A stretch of 12,902 bases of DNA, taken from assembly GCA_964472565.1 (NCBI GenBank), contig CAYYNB010000169.1:1-12902 (forward strand), written 5' to 3'. The notes below the pieces were generated by a model, which was not told the DNA's origin, made no database searches, and worked only from the letters and a program-made list of their open reading frames with translations. Each line of letters starts with the position of its first letter. Positions within the stretch are counted from its first letter, which is position 1. Below, one piece after another: positions 12,703-12,902 of the stretch. A program made the position numbers and the translations under genes. The stretch is from DATAMF01 sp964472565. GTDB lineage: Bacteria; Chloroflexota; Anaerolineae; Aggregatilineales; Aggregatilineaceae.

Positions 12703-12717
12703 CGGGCGTATGGCCCG
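12703..12717 (-). promoter_or_regulatory. Short hairpin before the DUF1801 ribosome binding site
   Basis: CGGGC (12703-12707) pairs with GCCCG (12713-12717) around a 5-nt loop, directly adjacent to the AAAGGAG site in the leader RNA. It is small, and its effect on translation is uncertain. The leader is too short to hold a cobalamin riboswitch, and none of the conserved parts of one are visible. Confidence 0.3.
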
Positions 12718-12736
12718 TTTCCGAATAGTGATGCAG

Positions 12737-12765
12737 ATTATACCGAAAAGGAGAGGAGATGTGAG
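12737..12765 (-). promoter_or_regulatory. Sigma70-type promoter of the DUF1801/B12/meaB operon
   Basis: On the minus strand CTCACA (12760-12765, 4 of 6) and a perfect TATAAT (12737-12742) are separated by 17 nt. The predicted start near 12730 gives a leader of about 40 nt before the ATG at 12690. This is the best-formed promoter in the window. Confidence 0.6.
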
Positions 12766-12770
12766 GGGGG

Positions 12771-12819
12771 AGTTGTTGGTGAGCAGTTGGGAGTTATTCG
12801 TTGGTAGTTATTAGCAATT
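12771..12819. repeat. Degenerate repeats with heptad spacing
   Basis: AGTT begins at 12771, 12785, 12792 and 12806, that is at steps of 14, 7 and 14 bases, with related flanks (TTGG, ATT). It looks like a decayed array of a 7-bp unit such as (T)TAGTTG. The region 12766-12902 has no open reading frame of note; besides these repeats it holds two C-rich runs (12847-12859) and an AT palindrome. Confidence 0.4.
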
Positions 12820-12878
12820 ATATTACAGATAGTTCAGGGCCGGATACCCCCTACCCCCCTTGACGACGCCATGAGGGG

Positions 12879-12892
12879 AAATTTTAAAATTT
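12879..12892. repeat. 14-bp perfect AT palindrome
   Basis: AAATTTTAAAATTT is its own reverse complement and lies between GC-rich flanks at the right edge. It could be a binding site for a dimeric regulator or a bent-DNA element. Alternatively it is chance in AT-rich spacer. Confidence 0.35.
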
Positions 12893-12902
12893 GGCGACGC
12901 GA

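Noticed and set aside
12691..12736. Cobalamin riboswitch ahead of the B12 operon
   Set aside because: The predicted leader is about 40 nt, far too short, and contains only a 5-bp hairpin.
11941..12807. A 288-codon plus-strand open frame across the B12 subunit and DUF1801 genes
   Set aside because: It runs antisense to two well-recognised genes and their promoter, with no domain of its own.
12750..12860. G-quadruplex in the G- and C-rich runs
   Set aside because: Only two G-runs lie close together on either strand, fewer than the four needed.

Overview
The window reads as a piece of a bacterial chromosome, most likely from Chloroflexota (Anaerolineae-like). That placement is an inference from gene style: a soluble multi-GAF histidine kinase, single-domain KaiC-like ATPase, SEC-C-tailed SecA, stand-alone B12-binding mutase subunit with MeaB, and a secreted SH3-type protein. 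No rRNA or other phylogenetic marker is present. There is no sign of phage, insertion sequence, CRISPR or tRNA.

Left block (1-9805, all minus strand, so read right to left): a 187-aa protein with one C-terminal membrane anchor, secA, a 124-aa winged-helix-like protein, a KaiC-like ATPase, two small three-helix membrane proteins (97 and 118 aa) that look like distant paralogues, a 1030-aa PAS/4xGAF histidine kinase, and adenosine deaminase (add, cut by the left edge). Spacings between secA and add are 39, 11, 82, 102, 3 and 4 nt. The genes could form one long transcript, with internal promoters possible in the 82- and 102-nt gaps. The five genes between secA and add resemble a signalling module: an ATPase switch, a DNA-binding partner, two membrane components and an orphan sensor kinase. 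This is the most interesting part of the window. The secA leader has a 7-bp inverted repeat next to its ribosome binding site and a 10-bp direct repeat flanking the likely -10 elements.

Middle (9806-10903): a divergent plus-strand gene for a secreted protein with a C-terminal SH3-like domain, with an extended -10 promoter and a textbook intrinsic terminator. Beyond it lies a gene-free stretch (10710-10903) holding three consecutive inverted repeats. One of them contains two mutually exclusive pairings. A small structured RNA or a set of terminators is possible.

Right block (10904-12690, minus strand): DUF1801 protein, cobalamin-binding mutase subunit and MeaB GTPase, with 12- and 5-nt gaps and a plausible sigma70-type promoter upstream. 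The latter two belong to acyl-CoA mutase (methylmalonyl-CoA type) metabolism: the small subunit carries B12 and MeaB protects and loads it. The catalytic large subunit is not in the window. The last 200 nt are non-coding and include degenerate heptad-spaced repeats and a 14-bp AT palindrome.
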